In this document: positions 6,243-8,899 of the stretch, piece after piece
How the letters are laid out: every line of letters begins with the position of its first letter
Position numbering within the stretch: the first letter of the stretch is position 1
Program-made: the position numbers and the translations under genes
Assembly: GCA_903867275.1 (NCBI GenBank)
Contig: CAIPQY010000404.1
Location: 1 to 8,899, forward strand
DNA length: 8,899 bases
From: an uncultured bacterium
Lineage (GTDB): Bacteria > Planctomycetota > Phycisphaerae > Phycisphaerales > SM1A02
Direction: 5' to 3'
Notes under the pieces: generated by a model
What the model was told of the DNA's origin: nothing
Database searches by the model: none
What the model saw: only the letters and a program-made list of their open reading frames with translations

Positions 6243-7118
6243 ATGATCGTTCACCCACCCAGCATTCTGGCCGGATTCCTGTGCGGCGCGCTCGGCGTTG
6301 GATTGTTCACGTGGCGCGCGCTGCGACGGCGCACCGCGCGCGCGATCGAGGCCGAGCGACGCGCGCAGGCGGCCGAGCGCCTGGCCGAACTGGGCAGCAT
6401 GACCAGTGGACTGGCGCACGAGATCAAGAACCCGCTGAGCACGCTCACGCTCAACGCGCAACTGCTGCGCGAGGAGATCCTGGACAGCGAACTGCCGGAA
6501 GAGACGCGCGCAACCGTGTCGCGTCGCGTGGATGCGCTGGCCCGCGAGAGCGCGCGACTGAAGGACATCCTGAGCGACTTCCTGCAGTTCGCCGGTCGCA
6601 TGAAGCTGGACCCGCAACCGCATGATCTGGGCGCCATCGTGCACGAGCTGGCGGACTTCTTCCACCCACAGGCCGACAGCGCCGGCGTGCTCATGCGCGT
6701 GGATGTGCCCGGCATGCCGGTGATGGCACGCGTGGATGCCGGACTGCTGAAGCAGGCGCTGCTGAACCTGGCCATCAACGCCGTGCAGGCCATGAACCCG
6801 GAAGGTCGCGCCGCACCTGGCGAGCGTCAAGGTGAACTGCTGCTGCGTCTCGAATTCAACTCCCTCGGCGACGAGGCGCGCCTGAGCGTGATCGACAACG
6901 GCCCGGGCATTCCGGCCGAGCGCCGCGCCACCATCTTCCGACCCTACGCCAGCACCAAGCCCGGCGGCAGCGGTCTGGGCCTGGCCACGACGCGGCGCAT
7001 CGTGGAAGAGCACGGCGGCACGGTGAAACTGTTCAACGGCCCGGGCGGCGGCACCTGCTTCACGCTGTGCCTGCCGCTGCACGGCCCCTCGGTCACTCCA
7101 GCCAGTCCTTCGCCTTGA
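6243..7118 (+). CDS. Membrane-anchored sensor histidine kinase without a sensor domain (NtrB/ZraS-like core)
   Basis: The 291-residue protein has one N-terminal membrane segment (about residues 7-23) followed by basic WRALRRR, so the rest should face the cytoplasm. A short coiled-coil-like linker (about 30-50) leads to the HisKA H-box LAHEIKNPL, with His59 the expected autophosphorylation site. The ATPase domain shows the N-box NLAINAVQAM (175-184), G1 DNGPGIP (218-224), F-box IFRPYASTK (231-239) and G2 GSGLGL (242-247), all intact. There is no PAS, HAMP or periplasmic domain, so the signal may come through the membrane segment or a partner. No response regulator lies in the window. No Shine-Dalgarno precedes the ATG and the cold-shock terminator ends just before it, so its promoter is unclear. 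The last 26 bases overlap the convergent top6A end. Confidence 0.92.
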   Translation: MIVHPPSILAGFLCGALGVGLFTWRALRRRTARAIEAERRAQAAERLAELGSMTSGLAHEIKNPLSTLTLNAQLLREEILDSELPEETRATVSRRVDALARESARLKDILSDFLQFAGRMKLDPQPHDLGAIVHELADFFHPQADSAGVLMRVDVPGMPVMARVDAGLLKQALLNLAINAVQAMNPEGRAAPGERQGELLLRLEFNSLGDEARLSVIDNGPGIPAERRATIFRPYASTKPGGSGLGLATTRRIVEEHGGTVKLFNGPGGGTCFTLCLPLHGPSVTPASPSP

Positions 7119-8226
7119 GGCGCTGCGGCACGTACTCCTCGGTGACGTAGCTGATGTCCTTGGTGATCAGGGACTCCACTTCCATCTTGAAGCCGTTCGA
7201 CAGCAGCCCCTCGATCTCGCGCTGCCAGCCCTTGTGTCCCTCGAACCACGGATATGCGGCGATCTCGCGGGCGCGCTTGATGTCGTTGTCGTTCAGGTCG
7301 ATCTGCACATCGTCGCTCAGGCCGCACGCCTTGTAGTCCTTGGCGCGGATGCCGATGAACTTGGCATCGGGAATGGCCAGACGCTCGCTCTCGAAGGCCA
7401 GCGAGATGCTGCCCTGCTTGATCACGCTGTAGATGTAGTGCCCCCACGGGTCGCAATCGAGCAGGCAGTAGATGGGCAGGCCAAGTTCCTCGTTCAGGCG
7501 GCGCAGCAGTCGGCGCACGCCGCGCGGCGGCTGGCCGCCACCCTCGGTCAGGATGCAGTTGTGCTTCTCCCAGAAGCGATCCTCGTTGAAGCGGCTCCAC
7601 ACGGTGTTCTTCTCGACATGCAGGACGAACTTCGCCTCGCACTTCTTGAACTGGATCACGTCGGGTTCCACGATGCTGGGAATGGCGTAGCCGCCGCTGC
7701 CCATGCGCCGGCAGTCGATCTCGTCGCCGGAATCGATCAGCGTGATGTTGCCCACCACGGTGCCGGCCTTCTTGGCGAAGATGTGCAGTTCCTCGCGCAA
7801 CGCGCCGAGCGACACCTCGAGATCCTCCAGGATGCCGTCGCTCTCGTCCTGGTCGGCGAAGGTCTTCTCCTTCGTGCCGGCCACGGTGTGCAGGCCCTTG
7901 TAGAACATGCCGCGGAGGCTCAGCGTCTTCTCCGCGCCGATCAGGTCCTTCACGCTGCTCGAGTGCAGCATGGTCTGCATGAAGCTCTTCGCCTGGTTCA
8001 GGTTGAACAGCTGACGCTCCTGCGCCGCCTCGCCCATCTGCAGGATGCCCTTCTTCTTGTTCCAGATGGTGTTGCTGCGGGCACGCGTGGGAATGGCCAC
8101 GATGGGCTCCTTGCCGCCGAGCGCGCGCTTGGCCACGCCCTCCGCCATCGTGACGATCTTCTTGTGGGTGACCGCGTCACGCGCCTTGGTGGCGGCCGAC
8201 GAGCCTGACTTGGTGGACTTTGCCAT
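7093..8226 (-). CDS. top6A: DNA topoisomerase VI subunit A (Spo11-like, DNA-cleaving)
   Basis: Top6A cleaves both DNA strands through a tyrosine and, with Top6B, passes another duplex through the break to relax or decatenate DNA. The 377-residue product is full length for the family. The winged-helix (CAP-like) domain contains SLRGMFYKG, where Tyr109 is the expected catalytic tyrosine. The Toprim domain carries Glu205 (HVEKNTVW) and the DCDPWGHY motif with Asp257 and Asp259. The spacing Glu205-Asp257-Asp259 equals that of the metal-binding residues Glu197, Asp249 and Asp251 of the Methanocaldococcus jannaschii enzyme. The first 35 or so residues are a basic, Ser/Thr/Ala-rich extension. AAGGA (8239-8235) lies 8 bases before the ATG at 8226 and supports it. 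It follows top6B by 27 bases, so the two are surely cotranscribed. Mainly an archaeal and plant enzyme, it is uncommon in bacteria. Confidence 0.95.
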   Translation of the reverse strand: MAKSTKSGSSAATKARDAVTHKKIVTMAEGVAKRALGGKEPIVAIPTRARSNTIWNKKKGILQMGEAAQERQLFNLNQAKSFMQTMLHSSSVKDLIGAEKTLSLRGMFYKGLHTVAGTKEKTFADQDESDGILEDLEVSLGALREELHIFAKKAGTVVGNITLIDSGDEIDCRRMGSGGYAIPSIVEPDVIQFKKCEAKFVLHVEKNTVWSRFNEDRFWEKHNCILTEGGGQPPRGVRRLLRRLNEELGLPIYCLLDCDPWGHYIYSVIKQGSISLAFESERLAIPDAKFIGIRAKDYKACGLSDDVQIDLNDNDIKRAREIAAYPWFEGHKGWQREIEGLLSNGFKMEVESLITKDISYVTEEYVPQRLKAKDWLE

Positions 8227-8253
8227 GGGATTGATCCTTGTCGGTTCGTTCGA

Positions 8254-8899
8254 TCAGAACAGGCTGGGGCCTTCGCCGCCCCGCTTGGTGCGCGGCTTGG
8301 CGGCGGGCTCGGACTTCGCGGGCTTGCCGAGCGCAGGCTTCGCTTCGGGTGGCGGCACGGGCGTGGCGGGCGCCAGACCCTCGATCGGCGCGATGGCCGA
8401 GGGCACCACGATCACGCCGTCCTCGTCCATCGGCTCGTCCTTCACCACCTTGCCGTCCTCGTCCAGCACCTGATCGGCCACCGCCGTGCGCTCACGCGCC
8501 TGCGTCAGCAGCGCGTCGTACAGCGCTCGCGCATCGGTGCCGGCGATCGCGTGCACCGCCTTGCTGATCTCGCCGATGTAGCGCTCGAACACGTCGCGGC
8601 GCTCGCCCTCGCGGCGCATGCGCTGACGCTTGCGCAGGTAGGTGCCCAGCTTGCGGCCGCACTCCATCAACGCCAGACGCATCTCCTTGCGGATCTCGTC
8701 GTAGTCGGCGATCGCTTCCTTGCTCTCGCTGGTGAACGGCACCCACACGCTGGCCACGTGGATCATGATCACCAGCGGCCCCACGGGCAGCGTGCCGCGC
8801 GGCTGCGACAGGTTGTAGTTCTTCCAGCCGGTCTCCACCACGGCCTTGAAGCTGCTGCAGGCGCTCTGCTGGAACAGCAGCGGCACGCGGTTGGCGAAG
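8254..8899 (-). CDS. top6B: DNA topoisomerase VI subunit B (ATPase subunit), C-terminal part only
   Basis: Only the last 214 residues are inside the window; the GHKL ATPase domain and the helix-two-turn-helix region lie beyond the right edge. What is visible is the end of the transducer domain, which couples ATP-driven dimer closure to Top6A. It shows FANRVPLLFQQ at the edge, then GPLVIMIHVASVWVPFTSES followed by KEAIADYDEI, both highly typical of the family, then a long basic helix (about 70 residues) with GRKLGTYLRKRQRMRR. After that comes an acidic stretch (VLDEDGKVVKDEPMDEDG) and a Pro/Ala/Lys-rich low-complexity tail ending KRGGEGPSLF. The tail is probably disordered and looks like a lineage-specific extension. 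The gene precedes top6A, as is common for this pair. The apparent GTG start near the edge is an internal codon. Confidence 0.94.
   Translation of the reverse strand, partial: FANRVPLLFQQSACSSFKAVVETGWKNYNLSQPRGTLPVGPLVIMIHVASVWVPFTSESKEAIADYDEIRKEMRLALMECGRKLGTYLRKRQRMRREGERRDVFERYIGEISKAVHAIAGTDARALYDALLTQARERTAVADQVLDEDGKVVKDEPMDEDGVIVVPSAIAPIEGLAPATPVPPPEAKPALGKPAKSEPAAKPRTKRGGEGPSLF

Noticed and set aside
7234..8208. A 324-codon plus-strand frame across top6A
   Set aside because: It is antisense to top6A, whose Toprim and tyrosine motifs are unmistakable. Composition is shadow-like.
1..8899. CRISPR array, insertion sequence, tRNA or prophage remnants
   Set aside because: I saw no regularly spaced direct repeats, transposase motifs, tRNA-like cloverleaf or phage genes. 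Almost all DNA is accounted for by complete core-type genes.

Overview
The window is 8.9 kb of GC-rich (about two thirds G+C by eye), gene-dense bacterial DNA with no mobile element, tRNA, rRNA or CRISPR array. A DNA topoisomerase VI gene pair lies beside ordinary bacterial core genes (rpsO-pnp, rdgB). Together with the general character of the proteins, this suggests a planctomycete-like bacterium, perhaps of the Phycisphaerae. That placement is an inference from memory and is not shown by the sequence.

Layout. (1) Positions 1-2995, minus strand: a compact operon read right to left. It holds a carboxyltransferase (beta) subunit of an acyl-CoA carboxylase, then rdgB (overlapping it by 4 bases), then a YkgJ-type cysteine-cluster protein that runs off the left edge. 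(2) 2996-3152: a 157-base divergent region. It holds a good rpsO promoter and, overlapping it on the other strand, a candidate promoter for the carboxylase operon. (3) 3153-5724, plus strand: the classic rpsO-pnp pair (ribosomal protein S15 and polynucleotide phosphorylase), with two hairpins between the genes and a strong terminator-like hairpin after pnp. (4) 5836-6240, plus strand: a cold-shock domain protein with its own promoter, Shine-Dalgarno site and terminator. (5) 6243-7118, plus strand: a small membrane-anchored histidine kinase without a sensor domain or adjacent response regulator. (6) 7093-8899, minus strand: topoisomerase VI subunits, top6B (C-terminal part only, cut by the right edge) followed by top6A. 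The 3' end of top6A overlaps the 3' end of the kinase gene by 26 bases.

How the genes work together. rpsO, pnp and the cold-shock gene form an RNA-centred block: ribosome assembly, RNA decay and RNA structure. Top6A and Top6B form one type IIB topoisomerase. RdgB cleans the nucleotide pool, and the carboxylase subunit belongs to acyl-CoA metabolism; their link looks like transcriptional convenience. No stretch longer than 157 bases lacks a gene. I found no clear undescribed multi-gene system. The most interesting items are the bacterial topoisomerase VI locus, the overlapping back-to-back promoters at 3083-3134, the similar promoter blocks before rpsO and the cold-shock gene, and the convergent overlap of the kinase and top6A.
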